Source: Aureitalea marina
Lineage (GTDB): Bacteria > Bacteroidota > Bacteroidia > Flavobacteriales > Flavobacteriaceae
NCBI RefSeq assembly: GCF_002943755.1
Contig: NZ_MQUB01000001.1
Location: forward strand, 1,104,501 to 1,168,500
DNA: 64,000 nucleotides
Reading direction: 5' to 3'
Made by a program: the position numbers and the translations under genes. Below are positions 1-10,675 of this stretch, one piece after another; position 1 is the first letter of the stretch, and every line of letters starts with the position of its first letter. The notes beneath the pieces are model-generated. The model was not told where the DNA came from and made no database searches. It saw only the letters and a list, made by a program, of their open reading frames with translations.

Positions 1-2380
1 AGTCCTTGTCAAAGCCTTTGTCCGCTATATAAGCTTTGGCCTGATCTGTTAGCACTAATTTGTAACCCAGATCGGTAATGCGCTCATACAGCTTATCCAG
101 TTCGATATCGATGATCTGATCGATATGCTCCTTGTTCAGTACATTGAACACCATGACATCGTCCACTCGGTTCAGGAATTCTGGAGCAAAGGTCTTCTTA
201 AGCGCATTTTCGATCACGCTTTTGGCGTGAGCATCGGCCTGACTGGCCTTAGCCGCAGTTCCAAAACCAACTCCCTGACCAAAGTCCTTCAGTTTCCGAG
301 CTCCGATATTGGAAGTCATGATAATTATTGTATTCCTGAAGTCAATCTTTCTTCCCAAACTATCGGTCAGGTAACCATCATCCAATACCTGTAAAAGCAT
401 ATTAAAAACGTCCGGGTGGGCCTTTTCGATCTCGTCCAACAGAACGACCGCATAAGGTTTTCTTCGGATCTTCTCGGTCAATTGACCACCTTCTTCATAC
501 CCGACATATCCCGGAGGTGCACCGATAAGACGAGATACGGCAAATTTCTCCATATACTCACTCATATCGATACGCACCAAGGCATTATCACTATCAAACA
601 GCTCTCTGGCCAGTACTTTGGCCAACTGGGTTTTACCGACCCCGGTCTGTCCAAGGAAGATAAAGGACCCAATAGGTTTATTAGGATCTTTCAGTCCGGC
701 ACGGTTCCGCTGAATAGCCTTAACCACTTTCGCAACAGCTTCATCCTGACCAATAACCTTTCCTTTGATCCGATCCGGGAGGGCAGCTAGTTTAGTGCTC
801 TCTGTCTGGGCGATACGGTTAACGGGAACCCCTGTCATCATGGAGATCACCTCGGCCACATTCTCTTCGGAAACGATTTCCTTGTGGAGTTTGGAGTCGT
901 TCTGCCAGGCTTCCTGCTCAGTGGCCAACTCCTTCTCGAGATTCTTTTCATCGTCCCGAAGCTTAGCAGCTTCTTCGTACTTCTGCTTCTTGACCACAGA
1001 ATTCTTTAGTTCTCTGACCTCTTCTAATTGTTGTTCTATAGTCAGGATCTTCTGTGGTACGTTGATATTGGTAATGTGTACCCGAGAACCGGCTTCATCC
1101 AGGGCGTCGATCGCCTTGTCTGGCAAGAAACGCTCGGTCATATATCGGTTGGTCAACTTGACACAAGCCTCCAGGGCATCTTCTGTATAAATGACGTTGT
1201 GATGAGCCTCGTATTTATCTTTGATATTCTTGAGGATCTCTATTGTTTCCTCTACTGAAGTGGGCTCTACCAATACTTTTTGGAAACGGCGCTCCAATGC
1301 ACCGTCCTTTTCAATATACTGTCGGTACTCATCCAAGGTAGTGGCTCCTATACATTGAATCTCACCTCGCGCAAGGGCAGGTTTGAACATATTGGATGCG
1401 TCGAGGGAACCTGTGGCTCCACCGGCACCTACTATGGTATGGATCTCGTCTATAAAAAGGATGATGTCATCATTCTTTTCCAGTTCGTTCATGACGGCTT
1501 TCATCCGTTCCTCGAACTGCCCCCTGTATTTGGTTCCTGCCACCAGGCTGGCCAAATCCAGGGTAACCACTCGTTTATCGTACAGGATACGGGAAACCTT
1601 ACGTTGAACGATCCTTAGTGCCAGTCCCTCCGCAATAGCGGATTTACCAACACCGGGTTCCCCTATAAGTAGGGGATTGTTCTTTTTCCTTCGGCTCAAT
1701 ATCTGGGAGACCCGTTGGATCTCTTCTTCCCGGCCAACCACCGGATCCAGTTTACCGTCATCCGCCAGAGAAGTTAGGTCTCTACCAAAATTGTCCAAAA
1801 CCGGTGTTTTGGATTTCTTACTTCCTTTGGCCGATCCACTTCCGGTGAACATGTCGTCTTTCTCTTCCTCTGAAGACGAGCTGTCGTCATCGGAATACGA
1901 CTCGGAGGCCGATGGCTCTACGAAATTCTCATCATTGGCGATCAACAATTTGAATTGATCCTTCACGCCATCGTAATCTACTCTCATCTTGTTGAGTAAC
2001 TTGGTTGTCGGATCATTCTCGTTGCGCAGTATACAGAGCAACAAATGAGCCGTATTGATCGAATTGCTCTGGAAAAGTTTAGCCTCCAGAAATGTTGTTT
2101 TCAGTGCACGTTCTGCCTGTCTGGTCAGGTGCAAGTTCTTTTTATCGTTACCTCCATCTCCGGAATTGGGATTAGCCGGGCTCAGGATTTCCACTTTTCG
2201 TCTCAAATGGTTCAGGTCTACATCCAACGCATTGAGTATGGAAACGGCTTTACCATTCCCATCCCGCAATAATCCAAGCATCAGGTGTTCGGTCCCAATA
2301 AAATCATGGCCCAACCTGAGTGCCTCTTCCTTGCTGTAGGCGATCACATCTTTGACTCGTGGCGAAAAATTATCATCCAT
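1..2380 (-). CDS. clpC: ClpC-type AAA+ Clp protease ATPase subunit (3' end outside window)
   Basis: Cytosolic AAA+ unfoldase that feeds substrates to ClpP. Translation from 2380 starts [20 protein letters not shown] and shows, in order, two Clp-N repeats (about residues 1-150), an acidic serine-rich linker, a first AAA module with Walker A GEPGVGKS near 240 and [11 protein letters not shown], a coiled middle region containing a UVR-like stretch ([16 protein letters not shown]), and a second AAA module with GQTGVGKT near 577. The short middle domain points to ClpC rather than ClpB. About 793 residues are visible; the C-terminus lies before base 1. AAGGAAGGAG lies a few bases before the ATG, an unusually strong Shine-Dalgarno for this phylum. 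It is divergent from gyrA across 263 bp. Confidence 0.95.
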   Translation of the reverse strand, partial: MDDNFSPRVKDVIAYSKEEALRLGHDFIGTEHLMLGLLRDGNGKAVSILNALDVDLNHLRRKVEILSPANPNSGDGGNDKKNLHLTRQAERALKTTFLEAKLFQSNSINTAHLLLCILRNENDPTTKLLNKMRVDYDGVKDQFKLLIANDENFVEPSASESYSDDDSSSSEEEKDDMFTGSGSAKGSKKSKTPVLDNFGRDLTSLADDGKLDPVVGREEEIQRVSQILSRRKKNNPLLIGEPGVGKSAIAEGLALRIVQRKVSRILYDKRVVTLDLASLVAGTKYRGQFEERMKAVMNELEKNDDIILFIDEIHTIVGAGGATGSLDASNMFKPALARGEIQCIGATTLDEYRQYIEKDGALERRFQKVLVEPTSVEETIEILKNIKDKYEAHHNVIYTEDALEACVKLTNRYMTERFLPDKAIDALDEAGSRVHITNINVPQKILTIEQQLEEVRELKNSVVKKQKYEEAAKLRDDEKNLEKELATEQEAWQNDSKLHKEIVSEENVAEVISMMTGVPVNRIAQTESTKLAALPDRIKGKVIGQDEAVAKVVKAIQRNRAGLKDPNKPIGSFIFLGQTGVGKTQLAKVLARELFDSDNALVRIDMSEYMEKFAVSRLIGAPPGYVGYEEGGQLTEKIRRKPYAVVLLDEIEKAHPDVFNMLLQVLDDGYLTDSLGRKIDFRNTIIIMTSNIGARKLKDFGQGVGFGTAAKASQADAHAKSVIENALKKTFAPEFLNRVDDVMVFNVLNKEHIDQIIDIELDKLYERITDLGYKLVLTDQAKAYIADKGFDKD

Positions 2381-2643
2381 AAAATATCTCCTTCCTTCTA
2401 CTAAAATAGCTCTTTTTTTAACCTAGGTGGCACAAAAACCGTTCCTCGATGATATTATCAGTAGTAAAAGGACAAAAAAACTTACTGAAATCAAAACCTG
2501 ACAGGCGGTATTTATCAACGATTATTTTGCCAAATTTTGTTAATAAAAACGTGGATATTGAATGGCCGAAATGGCCCTAAACCCTAATAATTGGCGTATC
2601 TTGCAAGCTAAGTTTTGATTTAAAAATATAAAGCATTTTTTAG

Positions 2644-5169
2644 ATGGCTGAAGGTGAGAAATTGATCCCTATCAACATAGAAGATGAAATGAAATCGGCC
2701 TATATCGATTATTCGATGTCGGTCATTGTGTCACGAGCCCTGCCAGATGTGCGGGATGGTATGAAGCCGGTGCACCGGAGGGTCCTGTTCGGAATGCACG
2801 AATTGGGTGTCAGGGCTAATAGTTCTCACAAGAAATCTGCCAGGATAGTCGGGGAGGTGCTAGGTAAGTATCACCCACACGGGGATTCATCGGTCTATGA
2901 TGCCATGGTCCGAATGGCCCAGGACTGGAGCCTGCGTTACATGCTGGTGGACGGTCAGGGTAACTTCGGTTCAATTGACGGTGACAGCCCGGCCGCAATG
3001 CGATATACTGAGGCCAGGATGCAGAAGATCTCTGAGGAGATGTTGGCGGATATCGACAAGGAAACGGTTGACCATCAACTCAACTTTGACGATACGCTGA
3101 GGGAACCGACCGTTTTACCGACCAGGGTCCCAGGTCTATTAATCAATGGTGCCTCTGGGATAGCCGTTGGTATGGCGACCAATATGCCTCCACACAACCT
3201 GTCTGAAGTAGTGGACGGAACCATAGCCTACATCGACAACAACGACATCACCATAGACGAATTGATGCAGCACGTCAAGGCACCGGATTTCCCTACCGGA
3301 GGTGTAATATACGGATATGAAGGAGTTAGAGACGCCTTCCATACCGGACGTGGACGCGTTGTTATGCGTGGTAAAGCACATTTTGAAGAAGTGGATGGTC
3401 GTGAGGCCATAGTGGTCTCCGAGATCCCTTACCAGGTCAATAAGGCCAATATGATCAAGAAGACGGCAGACTTGGTGAACGATAAGAAGATCGAAGGCAT
3501 CTCCAATATCAGGGACGAAAGTGACCGGAAGGGGATGCGGATCGTTTATCTGTTAAAGCGAGATGCGATTCCAAACATTGTCCTGAACATGCTTTACAAA
3601 TACACCGAGCTGCAATCCAGTTTCAGTGTGAACAATATTGCACTTGTCAACGGTCGGCCACAACTACTCAATCTAAAGGACCTTATCCATTATTTCGTGG
3701 ATCACCGTCACGAAGTGGTCACCCGTCGTACAGAATATTTGCTGCGTAAAGCAGAGGAGCGGGCTCACATCTTGGAAGGACTGATCATTGCCTCGGACAA
3801 TATAGACGAGGTGATCGCTCTAATCCGTGCTTCTGCCAATGCAGAGGAAGCTCGGGCCAAATTGATGGAAACCTTCGAGCTTTCTGAGATTCAGGCCAAG
3901 GCCATAGTCGAAATGCGACTGCGCCAACTGACCGGACTGGAGCAAGATAAGCTGAGAACGGAGTACGAAGAGTTGATGAAGACCATAGAGGACTACAAAG
4001 ATATTCTGGCCAGAAAGGAACGTCGAATGAGCATCATCAAAGATGAACTCAATGAAGTTCGGGAAAAGTTCGGCGATGAACGTCGCTCACAGATCGAATA
4101 CTCAGGCGGTGATGTGAGCATTACCGATCTGATCCCTGACGAGAAAGTGGTCATTACCATTTCGCATGCTGGTTACATCAAACGTACGTCCCTGACTGAA
4201 TACCGCAAGCAAAATAGAGGAGGAGTCGGTCAAAAAGCGTCCTCCACCAGAAATGAGGATTTCCTGGAGCACCTGTTTGTAGGGACCAATCACCAGTACA
4301 TGCTCTTCTTTACACAAAAAGGAAAGTGTTTCTGGATGCGTGTATTCGAGATTCCAGAAGGAAGTAAACAATCCAAGGGTAGGGCTATTCAGAATCTGAT
4401 CAATATAGAATTGGACGACAAGGTCAAGGCCTTTATCTGTACTCAGGATCTAAAGGACGAAGAATACATCAATAGCCACTATGTGATCATGGCCACCAAG
4501 AAGGGTCAGGTCAAGAAAACTCCTTTGGAACAATATTCCAGACCGAGGACCAATGGTATCAACGCTATTACCGTAAGGGAAGGAGACGAATTACTGGAAG
4601 CCAAATTAACGACTGGTGATTCACAGGTCATGTTGGCGGTTAAGAGTGGCAAGGCCATACGCTTTGAAGAGGAAAAAACCCGTCCTATGGGTAGGAATGC
4701 TTCCGGTGTTCGTGGCATCACCCTGGGTAGCGAGACTGACGAAGTAGTTGGCATGATCGCCATCAACGATCAGGAAAGCAATGTACTTGTAGTCTCGGAG
4801 AGAGGTTACGGTAAGCGCTCGGACCTAGAGGACTACCGCATTACCAACCGTGGTGGAAAAGGGGTGAAAACCATTAATGTTACCGAAAAAACCGGTAATT
4901 TAGTTGCCATCAAAAATGTAACCGATGCGGACGATCTGATGATCATTAACCGATCGGGCATTGCGATTCGCTTAGCCGTTGAGGATCTGAGGGTTATGGG
5001 ACGAGCAACACAAGGTGTCCGGCTGATCAACCTGAAAGATGATGATGCCATCGCGGCCGTGGCCAAAGTGATTCACGATGATGAGGATGTGGAAGATCTA
5101 GATGACGAAAGTACCAATGAAGAGTCAGGATCTGAAACTACTTCAGAAAATACGGAGAACAACGAGTAA
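2644..5169 (+). CDS. gyrA: DNA gyrase subunit A
   Basis: Type II topoisomerase subunit that cuts and reseals DNA during negative supercoiling, working with GyrB. The 841-residue protein has the breakage-reunion domain with catalytic Tyr121 in AAMRYTEAR. The quinolone-determining segment [10 protein letters not shown] has Ser82 and Asp86 at the E. coli 83 and 87 positions, the wild-type residues. The C-terminal beta-pinwheel region starts near 500. Its GyrA box reads QNRGGVG (523-529) instead of the usual Q-R/K-R-G-G-R/K-G, a mild departure. The protein ends in a long acidic Asp/Glu/Ser/Thr tail. The ATG at 2644 is directly before [10 protein letters not shown], the usual GyrA start. The TPR gene follows after 18 bp and may be cotranscribed. 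Confidence 0.98.
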   Translation: MAEGEKLIPINIEDEMKSAYIDYSMSVIVSRALPDVRDGMKPVHRRVLFGMHELGVRANSSHKKSARIVGEVLGKYHPHGDSSVYDAMVRMAQDWSLRYMLVDGQGNFGSIDGDSPAAMRYTEARMQKISEEMLADIDKETVDHQLNFDDTLREPTVLPTRVPGLLINGASGIAVGMATNMPPHNLSEVVDGTIAYIDNNDITIDELMQHVKAPDFPTGGVIYGYEGVRDAFHTGRGRVVMRGKAHFEEVDGREAIVVSEIPYQVNKANMIKKTADLVNDKKIEGISNIRDESDRKGMRIVYLLKRDAIPNIVLNMLYKYTELQSSFSVNNIALVNGRPQLLNLKDLIHYFVDHRHEVVTRRTEYLLRKAEERAHILEGLIIASDNIDEVIALIRASANAEEARAKLMETFELSEIQAKAIVEMRLRQLTGLEQDKLRTEYEELMKTIEDYKDILARKERRMSIIKDELNEVREKFGDERRSQIEYSGGDVSITDLIPDEKVVITISHAGYIKRTSLTEYRKQNRGGVGQKASSTRNEDFLEHLFVGTNHQYMLFFTQKGKCFWMRVFEIPEGSKQSKGRAIQNLINIELDDKVKAFICTQDLKDEEYINSHYVIMATKKGQVKKTPLEQYSRPRTNGINAITVREGDELLEAKLTTGDSQVMLAVKSGKAIRFEEEKTRPMGRNASGVRGITLGSETDEVVGMIAINDQESNVLVVSERGYGKRSDLEDYRITNRGGKGVKTINVTEKTGNLVAIKNVTDADDLMIINRSGIAIRLAVEDLRVMGRATQGVRLINLKDDDAIAAVAKVIHDDEDVEDLDDESTNEESGSETTSENTENNE

Positions 5170-5187
5170 AATTATAATTACAGACCA

Positions 5188-6450
5188 ATGAGAAAACCAT
5201 TGTTAATCATGTCTGCTATGCTGGTAACTGTGCTGGCGTTTGGGCAGAAGAAAGAGTTGAAGAAGGCAGAGCGTGCCATTAAGTCCGGAGATCTAAGTGA
5301 GGCCTTGGCCGCAATCGATCAGGCCGAGGGTATGCTGGGTGGAGCAGATGATGCATTAGTAGCACAATTCTATGTGGTTAAAGCGGAAGCCTATTTAGCC
5401 AATGCAGGTGAAAGCGACTTTGACAGTATGAAAAAATCTGCAGAAGCCCTGAAAATGGCCAAAGAGTCCGCAGGTGGCTCTAAGTATGCGGATCGGATCG
5501 ACCTGGCAAGACAAAACCTGAGAACGGCTATTGTAAACAGTGCGGTTGCCGATCAGAATAGTCAGAATTACGGACCAGCTGCCGAAAAATTGTACGAAAG
5601 TTACAAGGTTAGCCCTCAGGACACCTCGGATCTTTATTATGCTGCTGGTAATGCCATCAACGCCAAGGACTACGATCTGGCCATGAAATATTACGACATG
5701 CTTTTGGATGTTGGATATACAGGTATTAAGAAGGAATATGTAGCTACCAATACAGAGACTGGCGAGATCGTTGCCTTCCGCGATGAGAACGAAATGAAGA
5801 CCAATATGTTGACCGGTCTTTATTCCAATCCTGAGGATCGCATGACCGAGTCCGTCCGTGGTGACCTATTGACCAATATGACCCTGATCTACATGGCCCA
5901 GAATAAGAATGAGAAGGCCCTAGAATTGATGGCGAAGGCGCGTCAAGAGAATCCCGATGATATTTCTTTGGTCCGAGCAGAAGCAGATCTGGCCTACAAG
6001 ATGGGAGATATGGACAAATACAAGAACCTGATGCAAGAAGTCATTGCCTCAGACCCTAACAATCCAGAATTGTACTATAACCTGGGTGTTGGTAGTGCTC
6101 AGGCTGGAAACGATGATGATGCCAAAAAGCTCTATGCCAAGGCTATCGAATTGGATCCCGAGTATGCGAACGCCAAGATCAATATGGCTGCTTTGATCCT
6201 GAAAGGGGAAGGGGCGATCATAGAAGAAATGAATAACCTAGGTACTTCGGCGGCGGATAACAAGCGCTATGACGAACTTAAAGAACAGCGTGTGGATATT
6301 TATCGCAGTGCTGTACCATATTTGGAGGATGCCGTTGAGCTTAGACCAAATAATAAAGAGCTGGTAAGAACCTTGATGAACATCTACAGCCAGATCGGAG
6401 AAGATGGTAAGTTCAAGGCCATGAAAGCCAAATTGGAATCGATGGACTAA
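5188..6450 (+). CDS. secreted tetratricopeptide-repeat protein
   Basis: The 420-residue product begins with a signal peptide (MRKPLLIMSAMLVTVLAFGQ) whose cleavage would leave an N-terminal Q, common in this phylum. The rest is alpha-helical with TPR-like units, clearest around residues 285-345 (ELYYNLGVGSAQAGNDDDAKKLYAKAIELDP). TPR proteins are protein-binding scaffolds; the partner here is unknown, and the location is periplasm or outer membrane. It follows gyrA by 18 bp and is closed by a strong hairpin terminator. Proteins of this type are often found behind gyrA in Flavobacteriaceae, from memory only. I assign no specific function. Confidence 0.85.
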   Translation: MRKPLLIMSAMLVTVLAFGQKKELKKAERAIKSGDLSEALAAIDQAEGMLGGADDALVAQFYVVKAEAYLANAGESDFDSMKKSAEALKMAKESAGGSKYADRIDLARQNLRTAIVNSAVADQNSQNYGPAAEKLYESYKVSPQDTSDLYYAAGNAINAKDYDLAMKYYDMLLDVGYTGIKKEYVATNTETGEIVAFRDENEMKTNMLTGLYSNPEDRMTESVRGDLLTNMTLIYMAQNKNEKALELMAKARQENPDDISLVRAEADLAYKMGDMDKYKNLMQEVIASDPNNPELYYNLGVGSAQAGNDDDAKKLYAKAIELDPEYANAKINMAALILKGEGAIIEEMNNLGTSAADNKRYDELKEQRVDIYRSAVPYLEDAVELRPNNKELVRTLMNIYSQIGEDGKFKAMKAKLESMD

Positions 6451-6476
6451 TTCGTCCGATTATAGAGAAAAAATTG

Positions 6477-6502
6477 AACCCGGCCTTGTGCCGGGTTTTT
6501 TT
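6477..6502. terminator. rho-independent terminator between convergent genes
   Basis: AACCCGGC, a 5-base loop and GCCGGGTT form a perfect 8-bp stem followed by a T run. It sits between the TPR gene ending at 6450 and the convergent NlpC gene ending at 6501. It fits the plus-strand transcript best. Confidence 0.9.
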
Positions 6503-7250
6503 ATACAATACGTTTGATTACCCTCAACTTATGGGTGTGTTGCCGTATGTCAGTATTGAAGATGCCGGAATGGTCGATCCTATCAATACGTACCTCGCCA
6601 TGGGCATGGATGATGTGATTATCCGGGAGCATAATGCCTACATGGGTAATTAAACCTTCCTCATTGTCAAAAAAGACTAGATCACCTGGCTCGCTCTCTT
6701 CAATAAAACTGAGCGCTTCTCCTAGGGTGGCCTGCTGACTGGCATCTCGCAAAATGGAAATACCATTCAAGCGGTAGACCAGTTGGGTAAATCCGCTGCA
6801 GTCTATTCCGAAAGGAGTTTTTCCTCCCCACAAATAAGGAGCATGCATATACAGTAAAGCCGTCTGCACCAAGCGTTCCTTTGGTTGTGATCCACTGAGA
6901 GATCTACCTTCAAACTGATGGCCCAAGTATTCCGCTTTATCCACCTGGCTACCTAGGGGGATGGTCAGTAACTGACCGTCTGCCTTTTGAATGAAATCGA
7001 CAAGGTCCAAGGAGTAAGCTGCCTCTTGTTCCGCCAATCGCAAATAATCTTGCTCAGATATCTCCAAGCCCTGTTTGGGGTCGATCCATCCCTCATAATT
7101 GTCGATCTGAGAACGGACCTTCCACCATTTTTTGCGAGTTTCAAGGATCTTGAAAAGTTCGCCATACAGTAACTGGGTAACCATTTCGCTGCGGTCGGAT
7201 TTATCCTCCCGCACCGGAACTATGGACAATTGGCAGATCCCGTACTTCAT
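6501..7250 (-). CDS. SH3 domain plus NlpC/P60 cysteine peptidase
   Basis: Cell-wall endopeptidase of the NlpC/P60 family, expected to cut peptidoglycan stem peptides (gamma-D-Glu to diamino acid bond). The 249-residue protein has an N-terminal bacterial SH3-like half (about 1-65) and a C-terminal NlpC/P60 domain. The catalytic set is visible: Cys151 in FGIDCSGFTQ, His203 in ITHVGI and His215 in HIIHAHG. No signal peptide is seen at the chosen ATG, so secretion is unclear. Similar two-domain proteins are common in Flavobacteriaceae. Its stop codon lies against the shared terminator with the TPR gene. The thiolase gene lies 17 bp upstream on the same strand, suggesting one transcript. Confidence 0.92.
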   Translation of the reverse strand: MKYGICQLSIVPVREDKSDRSEMVTQLLYGELFKILETRKKWWKVRSQIDNYEGWIDPKQGLEISEQDYLRLAEQEAAYSLDLVDFIQKADGQLLTIPLGSQVDKAEYLGHQFEGRSLSGSQPKERLVQTALLYMHAPYLWGGKTPFGIDCSGFTQLVYRLNGISILRDASQQATLGEALSFIEESEPGDLVFFDNEEGLITHVGIMLPDNHIIHAHGEVRIDRIDHSGIFNTDIRQHTHKLRVIKRIV

Positions 7251-7267
7251 TCAGTGATATCAGCTAA

Positions 7268-8446
7268 CTATGCTCGTTGAAGCACCATGGCAGAAGCACC
7301 TCCACCGCCATTACAGATGGCAGCAGCACCATATTTGGCATCCTGCTGTTTCAATACGCTCATCAATGTGATCAATATCCGCACTCCACTACAACCCAGT
7401 GGGTGACCTAAGGAAACAGCCCCACCGTTAACATTTACTTTATCGTCGGTAAGACCCAGAATCTTCATATTGGCTAATCCGACTACAGAGAAGGCTTCGT
7501 TAAACTCGAAGAAGTCAATATCGTCCTGAGAAAGACCTGCTTTCGCCAAGGCCTTTGGCAGTGCTTTGGCCGGAGCCGTAGTAAACCATTTGGGCTCTTG
7601 GGCTGCGTCCGCGTATGAAACTATGGTTGCGATTGGCTGCAGACCGAGTTCATTTGCTTTTTCCTCGCTCATCAATACCACTGCTCCAGCTCCGTCGTTA
7701 ATTGTGGAGGCATTGGCTGCGGTAACCGTACCGTCTTTGGTGAAGGCTGGCCTTAGATTTGGAATCTTCTCCATCTTCACATTGGTGAATTCCTCATCCT
7801 TAGAGATTGATAAGGGTTCGCCTCTTCGTTGAGGAACTTCCACGTTAATAACTTCATCGTCAAAACGCCCCAGGCTCCAGGCTTGAGCAGATCGCTCATA
7901 AGATTGAACGGCAAAGGCATCCTGGTCTTCACGGCTGAATTGGTATTCTGTCGCACATAGATCTGCACAGACTCCCATGGCCTGCCCATCATAGGCATCC
8001 ACCAAACCATCTTTTTGCATACCGTCCTCCATGGTCTTAGGACCAAACTTATGTCCGTTACGCATAGGAACATAATGCGGGATGTTGCTCATGCTCTCCA
8101 TACCACCGGCAACCACGATATCCGCATCCCCTAAGGCAATCGCCTGGGCTCCCTGCATAACCGCTTTCATCCCAGAGGCACAGACCTTGTTCACGGTTGT
8201 ACACGGAACAGAATCTGGAATCCCGGCACCTATGGCAGCTTGCCTGGCTGGTGCCTGTCCAACTCCGGCTTGAACCACATTACCCATGAGGACTTCCTGT
8301 ACCTGAGAAGGATCCAGGTCGATTTTTTTCAAGGCACCTGAGATTGCGGCCGAACCTAACTGGGCAGCAGTCAAAGAGGAGAGTTTACCCATAAAACTAC
8401 CAATGGGTGTGCGGGCCATAGAAGCGATTACTACTTTTCTGCTCAT
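7268..8446 (-). CDS. acetyl-CoA C-acyltransferase (thiolase)
   Basis: Degradative or biosynthetic type II thiolase, condensing or cleaving acyl-CoA and acetyl-CoA. At 392 residues it matches the family length. The catalytic residues fall on the classical numbering of the Zoogloea enzyme: Cys89 in KVCASGMKA, His348 in GHPLGCSG and Cys378 in ICNGGGG. The NEAF motif is also present. It precedes the NlpC/P60 gene on the same strand by 17 bp. The sequence alone cannot decide between acetoacetyl-CoA thiolase and a long-chain beta-oxidation enzyme; the length and PCTTVNKVCASG favour the acetyl-CoA acetyltransferase group. Confidence 0.95.
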   Translation of the reverse strand: MSRKVVIASMARTPIGSFMGKLSSLTAAQLGSAAISGALKKIDLDPSQVQEVLMGNVVQAGVGQAPARQAAIGAGIPDSVPCTTVNKVCASGMKAVMQGAQAIALGDADIVVAGGMESMSNIPHYVPMRNGHKFGPKTMEDGMQKDGLVDAYDGQAMGVCADLCATEYQFSREDQDAFAVQSYERSAQAWSLGRFDDEVINVEVPQRRGEPLSISKDEEFTNVKMEKIPNLRPAFTKDGTVTAANASTINDGAGAVVLMSEEKANELGLQPIATIVSYADAAQEPKWFTTAPAKALPKALAKAGLSQDDIDFFEFNEAFSVVGLANMKILGLTDDKVNVNGGAVSLGHPLGCSGVRILITLMSVLKQQDAKYGAAAICNGGGGASAMVLQRA

Positions 8447-8599
8447 TTCGTTTATTTTTTGGATGATTGTACCAGAAACCGTTAGGCGGATTCGAGTGCG
8501 AATTTACGTATTATTCGATGAAAGAACAATGCAATTGGACACGTATCCAGGCCCTGAATTTGCCCTTATTTTTTACCTTTACATTTCGCAGAAAGCTCG

Positions 8600-10645
8600 A
8601 TGGATAACATATTAAAATTCTTATCGTCCAACCAGTCTAACATTTACAAGGTTTTTCTGTTTGTCGTTTCCACCTTGCTGATCATCTACCTGCTTCCTAA
8701 AGGCGGACAGTTTAAATACAATTTTCAAAAAGGAAAACCGTGGCAGTATGAAAACCTGTATGCGCCATTCAGTTTCACTATCAAGAAAGATGCAGAGACA
8801 ATCGAACAGGAGATGGAGGATATTCGGAACCAGGCGATCCCATATTTTGATTTTGATCAGCAGTTACCTGCACAAGCGAAGATCCGCTTTAGCGAGTTGG
8901 TCCGGACGACCTTGATCGATTCTACCCTGACCATACCCAAAGAACAACTCCTGGTCCTGGGAGAGAATTTGTTGGACCAATTGTATGAACCTGGATATCT
9001 GGACGAGTTGCACAGCTATTCAGACGACAAATTGGTCTATCTAAAGAAAGGGAACCAGATCGAAGAGCACAACTACGGGTCCTTTTTTAGATTGGAACAG
9101 CTGGACTCCTGGCTTAGTGGCCGATTGGATCAAGTGGAAGATGTGAGCTATTACGGCTTGCTCAGTTCACTGATCAACCGATCGATATTGCCCAATGTGA
9201 CGCTGAATAGCCGTTTGACGGAATCGGCGATCGAGCAACAAATAGGAGAGATCAACCCCAACAGGGGAGTGGTCGAAAAAGGAGGTCGGATCATTGCCAA
9301 GGGCGAAGTGGTTGAAGGAGACAAGTTCCAGATCCTGAATTCACTTAAAGCAGAGTACCAATCTCAGGTCTGGAGCCAGTCGAACTATCTCTGGTTGCTG
9401 GTGGGATATTCCTCTTTGATCTCCCTGGTCCTGCTGATGCTGCTATTGTTCTTGAAAAAATATCGCAAGGAAATCTTTGATCACAATACCAAGGTTACCT
9501 TCATATTCTTCAACATCGTTCTGATGGTCTTTCTGACCACTTTGGTCGTGCGGATGGATGCCAAGTACGTCTATGTCGTACCCCTCTGTATACTTCCATT
9601 GGTACTGAAGGCCTTTTTCGATCCGCGATTGGGCTTGTTTGTTCATGTGCTAACACTGTTGATATTGGGCTTCATCGTCCCGAACAGCTTTGAATATCTC
9701 TTTTTGCAGATCATAGCGGGAATTGTAACCATCTTGACCGTCTCAGAACTCTACAAACGGGCCAATCTGTTTATATCAGTCGGTCAGATCACCTTTGTCT
9801 ACATACTGGGATACTTTGCCTTCTTCATCATTCAAGAGGGAAATATTCAACTGATCGAATGGGAGAATTTTGGATACTTTGTGCTCTGCGGATTGGCCAC
9901 TTTGTTTGCCCATCCGTTGATCTATTTGTATGAAAAGGTGTTCGGATTGGTATCGGACGTATCCCTGCTGGAATTGAGTGACACCAATTCCAAACTACTG
10001 AAGGATCTCTCCAACAAAGCTCCCGGAACCTTTCACCATTCCCTCAATGTGGCCAATCTTTCTGAGGCTGCTGCCAATGAGATCGGGGCCAATGCCATGT
10101 TGGTAAGGGTAGGGGCGCTTTATCACGATATTGGTAAGATGTACAATCCAACTTATTTCACCGAGAACCAGGTGAGTGGTATCAATACCTTGGAAGAGCT
10201 CGCTCCCAAAGAAGCTGCTCAAATGATCATCGATCATGTTATAAAGGGGATAGAAATCGCGAGGAAGAACAAGTTACCTGATCGGGTGATCGACTTTATC
10301 CGAACTCATCACGGAACCAACCTGGTTTACTTTTTCTACAAAAAGGAAGAGGAGAATCAAGGTAGTGCTGATCCAGCCGATTTCCAATATCCCGGTCCCA
10401 AACCCTTCTCCCGTGAGACAGCTATTCTTATGATGGCCGATAGTGTGGAAGCTGCCAGCAAGAGCCTAAAGGAGCCTACAGCAGCCAAGATCGACTCTTT
10501 TGTCGAGGCTATAGTGGATAAGCAGTTGGAGGGCGGACAGTTCCTCAATGCGAATATTACCCTAAAAGAGATCGAGACCATCAAAAAGGTCTTAAAAAAG
10601 AAACTGAACAACATTTATCATCTCCGGGTGGAATATCCCGAATAA
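8600..10645 (+). CDS. 7TM-HD family (PgpH-like) membrane HD hydrolase
   Basis: Membrane phosphohydrolase of the 7TMR-HD family; characterised members such as Listeria PgpH degrade cyclic di-AMP, so that is a plausible but unproven role. The 681 residues begin with one transmembrane helix (about 15-33), then an extracytoplasmic 7TMR-HDED-like domain (about 50-265), a block of seven hydrophobic helices (about 265-465), and a cytosolic HD domain. HD residues seen are His479/His480 in FHHSLNVANL and His509-Asp510 in LYHDIGKMYNP. The ATG at 8600 is the first in-frame start. TACCTTTA and TACATTTC within the 30 bases upstream resemble the -7 box of this phylum. nagB follows after 30 bp. Confidence 0.92.
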   Translation: MDNILKFLSSNQSNIYKVFLFVVSTLLIIYLLPKGGQFKYNFQKGKPWQYENLYAPFSFTIKKDAETIEQEMEDIRNQAIPYFDFDQQLPAQAKIRFSELVRTTLIDSTLTIPKEQLLVLGENLLDQLYEPGYLDELHSYSDDKLVYLKKGNQIEEHNYGSFFRLEQLDSWLSGRLDQVEDVSYYGLLSSLINRSILPNVTLNSRLTESAIEQQIGEINPNRGVVEKGGRIIAKGEVVEGDKFQILNSLKAEYQSQVWSQSNYLWLLVGYSSLISLVLLMLLLFLKKYRKEIFDHNTKVTFIFFNIVLMVFLTTLVVRMDAKYVYVVPLCILPLVLKAFFDPRLGLFVHVLTLLILGFIVPNSFEYLFLQIIAGIVTILTVSELYKRANLFISVGQITFVYILGYFAFFIIQEGNIQLIEWENFGYFVLCGLATLFAHPLIYLYEKVFGLVSDVSLLELSDTNSKLLKDLSNKAPGTFHHSLNVANLSEAAANEIGANAMLVRVGALYHDIGKMYNPTYFTENQVSGINTLEELAPKEAAQMIIDHVIKGIEIARKNKLPDRVIDFIRTHHGTNLVYFFYKKEEENQGSADPADFQYPGPKPFSRETAILMMADSVEAASKSLKEPTAAKIDSFVEAIVDKQLEGGQFLNANITLKEIETIKKVLKKKLNNIYHLRVEYPE

Positions 10646-10675
10646 CCCAACCTAAACGACCAAGCCAAGCCCACT

